From Scilla litardierei (Eukaryota; Streptophyta; Magnoliopsida; Asparagales; Asparagaceae), in the NCBI GenBank assembly GCA_030789695.1, contig CM061140.1:170028319-170092318 (forward strand): DNA of 64,000 nt, written 5' to 3'. Shown piece by piece: positions 32,724 to 44,405 of the stretch. The first letter of the stretch is position 1. Every line of letters starts with the position of its first letter. The notes beneath the pieces are model-generated. The model was not told where the DNA came from, searched no databases, and saw nothing but the letters and a program-made list of their open reading frames with translations. Both the position numbers and the translations under genes were made by a program.

Positions 32724-33840
32724 TGTTGAGTATTGTTTCCTCCAATTTGGTTTTGATGATGAGCAAACATAATAAATTGTGAATAACTCATTGTTTTGTA
32801 GTTAATTAAAGTATTGTCGAATATAGATCAAAGATATATCAACATCAATGATGAAGTGAACCGATGATTTGAGGAAATCAAATAGAATAATTCAAGATTT
32901 CAAGAAGAAGTGAAGAGGATTAAACTTAATATTTTTCAATTCTTTACTTCTTTAAGAAATTAGATTGTTAAGACTTGAATATTCTTGCTAGAAGCACTTA
33001 CTTGTCATGCACACCACTTTAAAACATTCATTATATGATCTCATAGGGCTAGGAATTCATTCAGCTTAAATTTGAGCTTTCAGCCTAGGATCAAATGTTT
33101 GGTGTATGACCATCAAACGTCTAGCATGCATGCATGAGATAGGCCAAGAAACCCTAACTGGACAGACGCCTGGATTTTCTTCCCAGATGTCTGAATATGT
33201 TGTCAGACGTCTGGGAGATGAGCTCAAGCCATCTGATTGAGTGAGATCATTTCTCCTCCTTTGACCTCTTGTGTTAGACATCTGTATGCTTCCAGACAGA
33301 CGTCTGAGCAGAGAGACAGACGTCTGAATGTTGAACTCCAGATGCCTGGGAAATTCCCACAAAATTTCCAGAGAGTTACTCTTCCTTGACCCAGCCAGTT
33401 TGATCGTCTGATGCTCTTGGTCTAGACGACTGAACAATTAGCCAGACGTTTGGGAACCCTTCATCAGATGTCTAATTAACTAGTCATTAGACTGTATTTA
33501 TTGCTTTGTTAGTATAGTGCACCAGACGCCTGACTGATCTTCTCCAGACATTTGGTGACTCAGAAATCTTCCCGTTACAGCCCGTTCCAACATTTATTGC
33601 TGCAGATTTCTTAGGGGATTTGGTGGGATTCTTAGAGCACTATAAATATGGAATGTTGGCATTCAATTCAGAACTCTTGAACACATTTCCTCTTCATTGA
33701 ATACAAGCATTCATAGCTCCCAACGCACTCAAGCTCTAAAGGCTTTCATTGTCCAACACAAGCTCAAAAGCTCAAACTCTAGGCATTGATTGCCATCTTC
33801 TGTTGGACAAGTATATGCTTTCCCTCCATAGTTTCAGGTC
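32724..33840 (+). repeat. SIRE-like copia 3' LTR (right end uncertain)
   Basis: It starts TGTTGAGTATTG after a PPT (AAAAGGGGAGAGA, 32710-32722) and has the TTTTGATGATGAGCAAACA start seen in SIRE-type LTRs. A palindromic array (33162-33555) lies upstream of the TATA box CTATAAATATGG near 33640. The right end is probably truncated where a gypsy gag fragment begins. Confidence 0.7.
33162..33555. repeat. CAGACGTCTG palindrome array in U3
   Basis: About 11 exact or degenerate copies of CAGACGTCTG (variants CAGACGCCTG, CAGATGTCTG) lie at irregular 25-50 bp spacing, ending about 90 bp before the TATA box. Confidence 0.85.
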
Positions 33841-33849
33841 CAATATGAA

Positions 33850-34692
33850 AGTCCATTGTACCACTCCGTTGCGGCCTTTCGTATGGGGGTCTAAAAAGCC
33901 CTGCAAAGAAAGGCATCATCAGCCTCTTGTATCTTCATAACCCTTTTGTAGTCTTGGATATGCTCGTGTGGGTCTTCCGAGCCATCGTACTTGTCCACTT
34001 CAAGCATTTTAAATCTAGGCGGCATGTGTGTGACGTGTTCTGCTCCTCATCCGAGCTCAACGAAGAGGAGCAATGTCGTTGTACGTCACCTCGATGCCTG
34101 GATCTCATTGGCCGGTTGTTGGAAGCACTCAAGGAATCGTCTTGATCCTCATCCGAGCTGTCAGAGGAGCTCGTACGATAGATACTTTCCCTTCGAGCCT
34201 TCCTCTTGAGGCATGCACGAGACCTACAATGAGGGCTCTGACTTCACCCACGACGGCTCTTTTGGAGTTGATCATCAGCTCGAACTAGGCAGCAGTCATC
34301 AGCTCAACCGAGTGAGGGCCGCGGGCCCCCTAGACCGGCTGCTATAGAGACGTGGCCTCCAATCTCGCCGTCCGAAGCTCCTTTGGGATGAAGAGAAATT
34401 GGGGGTTGCCGATGTTGCCATAAGAAAGAGGGCATGATGAACCGTTGCTTCAGGCTAGGAGGCACGGTCATTGGCCCGTCGTCGTCGCGGGTGCAATCAC
34501 TGGATGCTATTGATGAAGAATTGGGAGGCCTAGTGGATTTGTGGTCGGATTGGACTGCACACCCGTCAGTCGTTCAATCATGGCAGTCATCGCTTAGATG
34601 TTGACGCTCACCTCTCGTGAGAATGCGTCGAACTGCTCCAAAGTCACTAATTGTGACACCTGCATCCCACGAATGGAGGAATTAGGATCCAT
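33850..34692 (-). pseudogene. gag: Decayed Ty3/gypsy gag fragment
   Basis: It begins at an ATG at 34692 (MDPNSSIRGMQVSQL), has in-frame stops, then a clear gag core in a shifted frame (PPRFKMLEVDKYDGSEDPHE, then YKRVMKIQEADDAFLCRAF and AATEWYN). It is related to the Tat/Athila gag group. It ends near 33850 with no following domains. Confidence 0.75.
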
Positions 34693-35779
34693 GGAGGGCG
34701 ACGCACCATCTGCCACCCATGTAGTTAATGATCTCGCAGGCCCTTAATTGGTGGATCGAGTCATTGACCATGTAGTTGAAGACGTGGATGCCGACTTGAT
34801 TCCCATAAACGTCGCCAATTGCAGCCCACCAACAGCCGAAATCCCTTATCCCAAACATAATCCATATCCCTTTTGTCTTTGATCAGTAGCCCAGGACGGC
34901 AACAATTCATGGCTCCGCCCTTGACGGCAGGGTTTGATCCTTGCTTGGAGAAGGCAAATCCGAGACATGCAAGGTTTGTGGAGATGCTCGGCAAGGAAGA
35001 AACTAACTTTGATCAGCTTAAAGAGGAGCTCAGGAGCATACTGAATCAAGCTAGCGTCCAAGTTAGAAGACCTTCTGCAATTTCTTCATGGAAATATGTC
35101 GGAACCAACGCCATCCTTCTCAGCTGGTCCACAAGATATTGTATCTCGGACATCTTTATGGATTGCATACAAAGAGCTCGGACGACTAGTCCCCGAATCT
35201 GCGGCTGCTCTCAGTTGGCTGGCTTGCATACAAATTGCTCTTTTCATTTGTGTTGCAATGCATATTGAGACTCAGATGTGTATAAATGTCGATATTGAAA
35301 ATAACATTCACAGATTGTATCACGTATTGAGCAAATATAATGTGAAGAACAACAAGAGATCTTATATTGATTGCTGCCATGAAGTACTTCCCAACAGAAT
35401 ACACATTGTCTGCTCTAGCTAGAACTTTGCATTCCTAAACAACCCTACCCAGCTAAAAGAAAAACAACAAAGTCTAAAGAGAGAAGAAAGAAACAAAACA
35501 ATTTATGTGCTTCTGCTTGAAAGATATTCCATCTTTTTATCCCCATCCCAAACCCAATATTTTCCTTTTCTCTATGGGCAACATTTACAAGGGCAGAGCC
35601 AACAATGGTTCCGCCGTCAGGGCTTTAGCATTTGGTCCTGGTCAGTCTGACTGTTGAGCTTGAACAGACATGAACATGAAGATTTCTATCTTCGGACCAG
35701 ATCAAGCGGCGAATCAGCAATATGCTGAAGTCCGTTGCATTTCTTTGATCACAACATCTGCCGGTGACTCCCAAACACG
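34693..35779. other. Unrecognised sequence with plus-strand open frames
   Basis: Plus-strand frames at 34873-35268 and 35096-35422 overlap and are not low-complexity. One contains FVEMLGKEETNFDQLKEELR, the other VSRTSLWIAYKELGRLVPES. I cannot assign a family. They could be exons of a decayed gene or chance ORFs. Confidence 0.25.
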
Positions 35780-35904
35780 TCACACGCATTTCCCGGATGA
35801 CTTCCAGATTCTTCCTTCAAGTGATATAACCATTACTGTTACATCATCATGGTACTTTCTTCGATCGCCTTGAGGTATGTCCAATAGCTCACAAAAGCCC
35901 ATTC
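35780..35904 (-). pseudogene. PP2C (POLTERGEIST-like) terminal exon, isolated
   Basis: The minus strand shows an acceptor (GTGCAG|GAATGG) followed by 41 codons ending in TGA. The reading includes [20 protein letters not shown] and [15 protein letters not shown], which match the C-terminus of clade C protein phosphatase 2C proteins (POL/PLL) by recall. The conserved HDD keeps a metal-binding Asp. The exon is intact, but the preceding exons are not visible up to the copia insertion at 36514 or just beyond 42778. It is either a fragment or the end of a gene stretched by insertions. Confidence 0.7.
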
Positions 35905-36513
35905 CTGCACGTCAGAATATTGTTACATCAACAGCATCAAAACAAACGTTTCCGGATGCATGATTGGAGATAAATTTGATTGCCAAGTGGAATGGAAAAC
36001 CACTTCAGTCTGATGTCGAGAACCCCACCATACTTGGTCTTAACTACTCGAATATAGCGAACTACTTCATACCAATCAAACTTCATGTGCTAATTGATGT
36101 TTGTTAGGTAATGCCAAACAAGGTGGAATCAGGTAGAACAATATATTCTCGTGTGCATAATTATGGGGGATTATATCTTTGTGTGTGCCGAACATGAAAA
36201 ATCACACGTAATCTATCAAAACTTGTCCAAGATTGAAGACTAGAATATTGCATGGACCTGGTACTGGTAGTGATAAGAACCAGCATAAAAAGCTCTCTAT
36301 GATTCATTCGTTCTTCTTATATGTCTGGTGCTCACATGACTTCTAGGGAAACATTGCATTTTAAGTTTAAATAAATTTGAATTGTTTTTTTTTCAGCCGC
36401 TATAATAAGCCAAGTTAATTGTTCCATGGAAGCTTTTTGATATCTGATTGTGGATTAGCTAGGTTTCTCTGTTACTTCTCAAAATCTGCAAATGATACTT
36501 TCATATTCATTAG
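35905..36513. other. Unannotated sequence
   Basis: Upstream of the PP2C exon on its strand, probably intron or decayed DNA. No exon is recognised. Confidence 0.4.
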
Positions 36514-36633
36514 TATTGTGTGTTAGTATAGTGAGTGTGTGTGTAAAGAAAGTGTGTGTGTAAAGAAGGGATTATATAAATATGAAGGGTTAGCTCATTT
36601 GGGGGCTAATCACAATTCTTCCCAAATCCTACA
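36514..36633 (+). repeat. 5' LTR of short-LTR copia
   Basis: It is 120 bp, with a TATA stretch ATTATATAAATATG near 36570. It ends CCTACA. Confidence 0.9.
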
Positions 36634-36645
36634 TGGTATCAGAGC
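36634..36645 (+). other. Primer binding site (initiator tRNA-Met)
   Basis: TGGTATCAGAGC immediately follows the LTR, the standard plant Met-iCAT PBS. Confidence 0.95.
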
Positions 36646-37338
36646 AAAACACAAAAAAACCCTAAAACAAACAAACCCTAACCCTAACCGCCGGCCACCC
36701 CCAACTCCTTCGCCGTCCTCCTTCGCCGCGCGCGACCGTCGCCCACTCTCCTTGGTCGCGTCGCCCCCCCCCCCCCCCCCCCCTTTTTTTCACCTCGTCG
36801 CGTCACCCCCCCCCCCCCCCCGAGGCAGAGCGAGGGAAGAGGACAGGAGGCGGAGAGTTCCGGCGCTGCCTCTCAGGTAGGGTCCCGTTCTGCACGGCCT
36901 GCAAGGCGAGGAGGCGTTCGCGGAGGCAGGAAGCGGCAGCCCACTTCTCCAGCTTTCGTCGCGTGCACTGCGGGTAGCCGGCCGCCCCGCTGAGGCCAGC
37001 GCACCGCTCGCCTGCGCGCGCACCCGCCGCCCGCTTGCGCGCGCACCCAACGCGTGTTGCCGCTGATCTGCCACGCCTCCGCCGCTGATCCGCCGCGCCT
37101 CAGCTGCTGATCCCCGCGCGCCACCGCTGATCCACGCACGTGCTGCCGCGACTGCTTCTCCACTACCCCTTCTCCCCAAAAGAGAACCCCAAGAAGAAAA
37201 CCCTAACCCTAGATCTATGGTAGGGTCATGAAAAGGACTCCATAGATTTCCGGTTAGGGTATGACCTAGAAGAGGAAGAAAAGAAGTAAATCTGCGGATC
37301 TAAGGAGGGAGAAGGGAGAGATCTGCGGATCTGGAGAG
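36646..37338 (+). other. Leader of short-LTR copia, with poly-C tracts and telo-box-like repeats
   Basis: About 690 bp lie between PBS and gag. They contain AAACCCTAACCCTAACC (about 36670), two C tracts of 16-19 bases (about 36765-36783 and 36806-36822) and a GC-rich stretch. No gene is supported. Confidence 0.7.
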
Positions 37339-40300
37339 ATGGGAGACAATCTCACCTCAGCTGACATGAAGGCCTTCATCGGGGAGATAACGAAGCTACT
37401 TGCTTCGAAGGAGTTGGGATCCTCGAGCGGATCGATGCCTTCGCGACCAGTGCAGAAGCTGGAGTTGATGCCCAATGACGTGAAATTGGAAGGGACGTGA
37501 AATTGGAAGGGACGAAGAATTACCTCAGTTGGTCCAGGAGGGTACTTCTCATCCTGAAGTCGAAGGGGTTAGAAGGCGTCGTTTTGGGTTCATATAAGGA
37601 ACCGGTGGATAAGGATGGGGATGATTGGAAAGTCTGGAGCACCACCAACTCACTGGTGGCTGCTTGGTTGATGACTTCGATGGTTCCACCCATTGCTGGG
37701 ATGGTGGAGGCCATAGAGAGTGCTGCGGGGATATGGAGTATGGTGGAGAAAATGTATTCTGGAGCAGGGAATGTGATGCTTATGATGGAGGTTCAGGGCA
37801 AGGTCGACACCTTGAAGCAGGGGGAGATGTCTATTCTAGCCTACTCTGCGGAGTTGAAAAGGCTGTGATCAGAGTTAGACCACTATGACCCTATTGATCT
37901 GCCTGATCCTAGGAGTGCTGCAATACACAGGAAGTGGATGGAGCGTAGGCGTGTGACACATTTTCTGAGGAACCTGAATGGAGATTTTGAGGTCAGGAGG
38001 GCGAGTATGTGTCACTTATCCTCCATCCCATCTCTGGAGGAGGCCATAGCTGCAATGGCACAGGAGGAGACCAGACTGAAAGTTATGAAGGATGAGGGTA
38101 CTCAGGTCACTCGGGCTGCACTGGCTGTACCGGCAGTGACAGCAGTGAGCGAGGATCGAGAGTGCTACACCTGTGGGGTGAAGGGGCACCTGAGCTTTAA
38201 CTGCCCACAGAAGGGCAGTGGACGAGGACGTGGCACAGGAGGCAGAGGAGGAGGTCGTTGGGGCCGTGGAGGCCGCGGACGAGGTCGCGGCGGCCCACGG
38301 GCCAACTTTGCTACCGCTGATGGACGACAGGAGACAGTGATGATTGAGGCCACGCCAGCTGAGGCCTCAGATCTAGAGCAGCGGAGACAGTCCAGGTCTA
38401 CTACTGAGTGCTTGGAGAGTCATGCAGACCAGACTAGGGATGTTGCTTCGCCATTCGGTAACTTTGCCCACTTCGCTCACACAGGATCAGGTAACCGATT
38501 AGCCCTTTCATGTAGATATCATATAGAGTGGATTATTGACTCAGGTGCATCTAGCCATGTGTCAGGAGCATATAGACAATTTTCCACATATAAACCACAT
38601 ACCATTCATGAAACTGTTCAGACAGCTGATGTCACATCCCAACCCATTAGAGGGATCGGCACTATTCAGTGCACTCCCTCCATACGCCTCTCTTCAGTCC
38701 TTCACGTCCCATCATTTCCAGTCAACCTCTTATCTGTTGGCTCTATTGTTGATGATCTCGACTGTAGCATTACTTTTGACTCTACTCATTGTGTGTTGCA
38801 GGAAAGGAAGACTGGGAGGAGGCTTGGGACTGGCGTCAGGCGTGATGGACTGTGGTATCTTGACAGAGCTAGTGGGGATGCTGCACTGGCTGTCGTTGGT
38901 GGAGAGAAGGAAAGGGATGTACTTTTGTTACATTGTCGATTGGGACACTTGCCTTTTGATATTTTGAGTAAAATGTATCCCGATGTTTTGAATAGAGTGA
39001 ATGAAATGAATTTGAAATGTGATGCATGTGAATTTGGGAAACACACTAGGACATCATATCCTAGTGTGGGGATGAGGAGTGTAGAGAGATTTCATCTTAT
39101 TCACTCAGATGTTTGGGGGCCCTGCCCAGTGACTTCAGTAAGTGGGTTCAGGTGGTTTATCACCTTCATAGATTGTCATTCTCGGATGACATGGCTTTAT
39201 ATGATGAAAAACAAAGGCGAAGCGTTGAAATGTTTTCAGGACTTCCATAGAAGTGTCAGAAATGTGTATGAGGCCAAGATCCGTGTCTTGAGAACGGATA
39301 ATGGGACAGAGTATGTAAACAGGGAGTTCGCATCTTACCTATCTGAAAGTGGGATAACTCATCAAACCACTTGTCCCAATACCCCTCAACAGAACGGAGT
39401 TGCTGAAAGGAAAAATAGACACTTGTTGGAGGTAACTAGGTCACTCATGCTCACCATGAATGTACCTAAGATATTGTGGAGTGAAACAGTGATGACAGCT
39501 ACCTATCGCATCAACAGGATGCCTTCGCGGATCTTTGGTATGAAGTCTCCATGTGAGATTCTTATGGGAAAGAACACTTTTGTAGTTCCACCAAAAGTGT
39601 TTGGATGCACATGCTTTGTGAGGGATCATAGACCTTCTGTGGGGAAGCTGGATGCTCAGGCAATTAAATGCAAATTTGTTGGGTATCCTTCCAATCAGAA
39701 AGGTTATAGGTGTTGGAATCCCTCAGAAAGAAGGCTGTTTGTGAGTATGGATGTGACATTCAGGGAGACTGAGCCTTTTTATGGAGGACTGGCAGATTCT
39801 ACATCAGTATTTGATACTGGTGCCCCTCCAAACCCAGGAGGAGCTGGTCGAGAGGGGGAGACTGATGACAGGAGGGTAGTGGTTGGACTTATACCGTGTC
39901 CTGTCGGGCCTACTGGTACTGGTCCTGATAGCAGGGAGGAAGAAAGGACCTTGGTGGAAGAGGAGGAAGACAGGTTGTACGGCAGGAAATATAGCAGGAG
40001 ACAGAAGGATAGTCATGGCGATGGAGAACAACAAGAAGACATCTTCCCCACTGAAGAACCACTAGCTCCACAGCCACATGTCGAGATTGATCAGTCTATC
40101 ACGCCTGCTCGAGTCCCGACTTCCTTACTGCCTTCCTCTCCTATCACGGATGGTAACCTTTCTTTGCCTTCCTCTAGTTTAGATCTTCCACTTGCATCTC
40201 GTAGGGAGCCTCGTATCAATGCCGGCAGGCCTCCTGTACGGTATGGATATGAGACTGATATTGCTAATCATGTCTCCTATGCTTCTCTTACACCTGCATA

Positions 40301-41642
40301 TAGGGCTATCATTGCATCCTTACAGTCTATCCATATACCAAGTGATTGGCGAGTGGCAAAGCAACACCCCCAGTGGAAGAAAGCAATGCTCGAAGAACTT
40401 GAGGCACTGGAGAAGAACAAGACATGGAGACTTGTCTCACTTCCAGCAGGGAAGAAAGCTGTGGGCTGCAAGTGGGTATTCACAATAAAGCAAACTGCAG
40501 AAGGAAAGGTGGACAGGTACAAGGCGAGGCTGGTTGCCAAGGGCTACAGTCAGACTTATGGGATTGATTATGATGAGACATTTGCCCCAGTGGCAAAGAT
40601 GAGTACTGTGAGAGTACTGATATCCTGTGCAGCGAATTTTGGATGGAAATTGCATCAGTTGGATGTAAAAAATGCCTTCTTGCATGGAGACTTACAGGAG
40701 GAGGTATACATGGAGATTCCACCCGGCTTTAGCACACAACAGACGATGGGAAAGGTGTGTAGACTGGACAAGTCTTTGTATGGGCTGAAGCAATCTCCAA
40801 GGGCATGGTTCGACAGATTCAGGCGTGCAGTCATCACTATGGGCTACAAGCAGAGTAATGGTGATCATACTGTATTCTATAGACATTCAGGACAGCGGAT
40901 TACTCTTTTGGCTGTATATGTTGATGATATTATTATCACTGGAGATGATGAAGAGGAAATCTCTCACTTGAAGGTAAGGTTGGCGAGAGAATTTGAGGTC
41001 AAGGACCTTGGACAGTTGGGGTATTTCCTTGGACTGGAGATTACCAGGTCCAGGAAGGGTATAGTTCTCTCACAGAGGAAGTATGCCCTGGATTTACTGG
41101 CTGAGACTGGTATGTTGGGGTGTCGTCCATCAGTTACTCCTATTGATCAGAATCATAGGTTGCATTCACAATCAGGGGAGCCAGTAGACAAAGAAAGGTA
41201 CCAGAGACTTGTTGGGCGCCTTATCTACTTGTGCCACACCAGACCTGACATTGCCTATGCTATCAGTGTGGTGAGTAGATACATGCATGATCCTAGGACT
41301 GGACATATGGAGGCAGTCTTCAGGATACTGAGGTATCTGAAGAATAGTCCAGGAAAAGGCATATTATTTGGTAGTCATGGTCACATGAATGTGACAGGCT
41401 ACTGTGATGCGGATTGGGCCAGTTGCCTAGATGATAGGAGATCGACCTCGGGCTACTGTGTGTTTGTTGGGGGCAACTTGGTCTCTTGGCGCAGCAAGAA
41501 GCAGGATTTGGTGGCTCGTTCCACTGCAGAGGCAGAGTATCGTGCTATGGTGCTTAGTACCTGTGAGATGATCTGGTTGAGATCACTCCTACATGAGCTA
41601 CGCCTGCTGAGAGAAGGACCATTGCGGTTGTTGTGTGATAAC

Positions 41643-42407
41643 CAGTGTTATCAAATGGCGGCGCCATGGGCGCTATGGCGGAATGGCCTGGCGGTTTTTG
41701 GGCTCATCGCTATTCGCCATCCGCTTTTCAGCATGATATGGCCCCGTCCGCTATTTCCGCCATGGCACCCGCTATTTCCGCCATAACGCCCGCCATGTGG
41801 TGGTTTATGGCGCACATGGCGGACGTTCAATTATTTTTTTGATTATTTATGTTGTTTTTATTTGTTTTTGCAGTTTTTTAGTTTTTATACACACACATAC
41901 AAATACACACAGATACACACACGCACACACACAGAGAGAGAACGTACACATACATACATACTGATACATACAGACGCACGCACGCACGTACGCACGCACG
42001 CACACGCACACGCACACAGAGAGAGAGAACGTACACATACATACATACATACAGATACATACAGACACATGCACACCCACACACATACATAATCACACAA
42101 TCACACACACATACATACATAATTACATATACAGATACGCGTGCACACACACAAAATCACACACACAACCACAATCACACACACATACACACACACATAC
42201 ACACCCACATATACACACACATATACACACATACACAGTTACACACACTCACACATTCATACACAGAGAGAGAGAGAGAGAACATACACATACACACAGG
42301 CCGTCCGCCATTGGCCGTCCGCCATTGGCCGCTATTTCATCCGCTATATGTTTATGGCGGATTTTTGGCTCATCGCCTTAGTCCGCCATTCGCCATTGAT
42401 AACACTG
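41643..42407. mobile_element. hAT-type MITE in copia RNase H (765 bp)
   Basis: TIRs start CAGTGTTATCAAATGGCG and end with the inverse of CAGTGTTATCAATGGCG. Perfect 8-bp TSDs GTGATAAC are at 41635-41642 and 42408-42415. The subterminal regions are full of GGCG/CGCC words, a hAT trait. The centre is a long microsatellite. There is no transposase. Confidence 0.93.
41885..42295. repeat. Compound (AC)n/(ACAT)n/(AG)n microsatellite
   Basis: About 410 bp of ACAC, ACATACAT, CGCACGCA and GAGAGAG blocks, with an internal near-duplicate segment (41935-42065). All ORFs through it are low complexity. Confidence 0.95.
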
Positions 42408-42640
42408 GTGATAACAAGTCAGCAATTAATATTGCCAACAACCCAGTGCAACATGATAGAACGAAGCACATAGAGATTGACAGGTTCTTCATTAAGGAGA
42501 GACTGGACAAGAAACAGTTGGAGATCTCCTATATTACTTCTGGACAGCAACTAGCAGATTGCCTTACAAAGGGGTTGAACTCTAAAGGAGTAGAGGATGC
42601 TTGTTACAAGATGGGCATGATAAATATCTTTTGCTCATCT

Positions 42641-42650
42641 TGAGGGGGAG
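42641..42650 (+). other. Polypurine tract of short-LTR copia
   Basis: TGAGGGGGAG precedes the 3' LTR and overlaps the polyprotein stop codon. Confidence 0.8.
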
Positions 42651-42772
42651 TATTGTGTGTTAGTATAGTGAGTGTGTGTGTAAAGAAAGTGTGTGTGTGT
42701 AAAGAAGGGATTATATAAATATGAAGGGTTAGCTCATTTGGGGGCTAATCACAATTCTTCCCAAATCCTACA
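42651..42772 (+). repeat. 3' LTR of short-LTR copia
   Basis: It is 122 bp and nearly identical to 36514-36633. Confidence 0.92.
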
Positions 42773-42777
42773 ATTAG

Positions 42778-43585
42778 CAACCTTTTTAATTGGATGCTAA
42801 TGCTATTCCTGCAAACAGCACCAATCATTTTGTCTTTCCACAATTGTGTGTATCAGTGTCTATTCAATTGCTACGTCTAAGTGAAGGTAATGTAACAATG
42901 CTTCAGTTTCGTTAAGTCCTACCTTGAGAAATGTCATTTTATCTCTAATACCTTATTGGTTCAATGAAAAATTCTGAAAGGTCTTTTTTAAAATCTATCC
43001 CATCGTTGGTTCTATCTATGAAAAATCCTTAGATACACATTGCACATAAGCCTTTAAAAAATTTGTAGAGCACCAAAATCTAGTCCAGGAGTAACTGAAT
43101 TAGCCTTTAATTTATTGAATGATTTGTCATTCATCTCTACGAAGGTTTAGCCATTTTAGCCGTCAGCTTGCACTCCCAATTAAAACAAAAATACAAGTCT
43201 TGGATTCCAGTACAGATACATAACTAATACCTTAACTTGTTATTTTAGAGCAGAAATAAGCAAAAAATTCATGTAATATAATAAATTTTGAGTATATGTT
43301 CACTCTTTCAAGGAGCAGCTTAATAAAAGAGATCTTTGACATTCTCCATTGAGAACACTTGGTGGCATTTGGCACATGGGATGTAACATTCGTTCTGGCA
43401 TGACATTGAGAGGAATTGGATTTTAAAAAAAAACTTATATGTGTTTATTTATTACTATTATCATTTCCTTTTATTTTTATTTTCTTATTTTTTATTTTTT
43501 TTATTTTTTTATTATCACTATTACGATTATTATTGTTATTATTTCTTTTTATTTGCTATTTATTATTATTATTATTATTAGTTTC
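42778..43585. other. Unannotated AT-rich sequence
   Basis: It includes a T-rich low-complexity run (43420-43580). No gene is seen. Confidence 0.5.
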
Positions 43586-43670
43586 TCATTTCTATTGAGT
43601 CCATGAAGCCGACCCTAAACTTTTGGGCCAAAGGCTAATGTGATGATGATGATGACAACGATGATGAAGA
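43586..43670 (+). repeat. LINE 3' tail remnant
   Basis: CCATGAAGCCGACCC, then AAACTTTTGGGCCAAAGGCT and a TGATGATGA run, resembles the conserved 3' end of plant L1-type LINEs, in which a GGGATTAAGGCT block is followed by a short-motif tail. No RT is nearby, so it is a strongly 5'-truncated copy. Confidence 0.45.
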
Positions 43671-44184
43671 TGATATTCTTGGAAATGTTACCACTTTTGG
43701 TCTAATATGATATTCCAATCATTATAATCATTTTACTATTTTTTTATGTTTAGTGTGTCGAAAGGATTATCCAGAACCTAACCTTGACCTTAGCAGTCCG
43801 AATGAAAATGGAAACTCCACTTCATATTTGATTTTGTATATTTTTAGAATGCAGATAAATGTGTCCCATATCCATTTAAAACACACATACAATTTCAGTA
43901 ATGGTAAAAAATATGCGACATATATGAATACATATGAATATACCGGAGATGGCCGAATGCACATATTTCAAGCACATAAAGCGTTGCATTGTGTGGTCTT
44001 GCTTAAGAAATGATAAGATCAAGTGACTTATATGTAGTTTTAAACATTTTTACTCATAAAAATATTAACAATAAAGGTACAAATCTATCTTTTCATCGGG
44101 ATTTTTAGTTATATATACTTGTATCCTATTAATAGTCAAATCTAATTAGAATGCAAATTCATATCCAATTTGTTCACGGGTAAA
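43671..44184. other. Unannotated sequence
   Basis: One plus-strand ORF of 86 codons (43753-44013) has no recognisable domain and an AT-rich composition; probably chance. Confidence 0.4.
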
Positions 44185-44360
44185 TCCGCCACCAATGAGT
44201 AGGATGCTGACGAGAACGCCTCGGTGACGTGGCACTCCGTCAGCCGATGAGTGGGACCCGAAGAAGATCGGTCCTGGGTCAGTGAGATCTAGGCCCGAGC
44301 TATTGGGTCGAGGTCCGACCTAACTCCGAGCTGTCTTGGTATGTTTGCAACACAGGGAAG
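44185..44360. repeat. Tat-like LTR remnant, left part
   Basis: This is GC-richer than its surroundings, and its sequence resumes at 52156 after the copia insertion. The right part carries the CTCCGATGCTTAAGTCAG block shared with the Tat-type LTRs at 25098 and 60467. Its ends are not defined. Confidence 0.45.
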
Positions 44361-44405
44361 TGTTGAATTTTGATGATTCAAAGCTCTCATCCCACATACC
44401 CAGGT

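Larger units (their letters stand above)
37339..42643 (+). pseudogene. gag-pol: Copia gag-pol polyprotein, interrupted
   Basis: The start is ATG at 37339 (MGDNLTSADMKAFIGEI). A 17-bp tandem duplication at about 37482-37515 shifts the gag frame, and a TGA (expected Trp) lies at 37866-37868. From 37938 the frame is open to the MITE: knuckle CYTCGVKGHLSFNC, Arg/Gly-rich linker, protease IDSGASSHVSG, integrase (HCRLGH, CDACEFGK, DVWGP, DNGTEY, PQQNGVAERKNR), RT (YVDDIIITGDD) and RNase H (DADWASCLDDRRSTSGY). The hAT MITE enters after LLCDN at 41642. The protein resumes at 42408 with DNKSAINIANNP and ends at 42643. Apart from these three lesions the polyprotein looks well preserved. Confidence 0.93.
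36514..42772 (+). mobile_element. Copia element with very short (120-bp) LTRs
   Basis: LTRs at 36514-36633 and 42651-42772 differ mainly by one GT unit. TSDs are ATTAG at 36509-36513 and 42773-42777. The PBS directly abuts the 5' LTR and a PPT abuts the 3' LTR. By the TSD the LTR termini read TATTG...TACA, not canonical TG at the 5' end. It carries gag and pol, broken as described, and a hAT MITE in RNase H. Confidence 0.93.

Noticed and set aside
41862..42150. ORFs on both strands in the AC-rich block
   Set aside because: They are low-complexity translation of a microsatellite.
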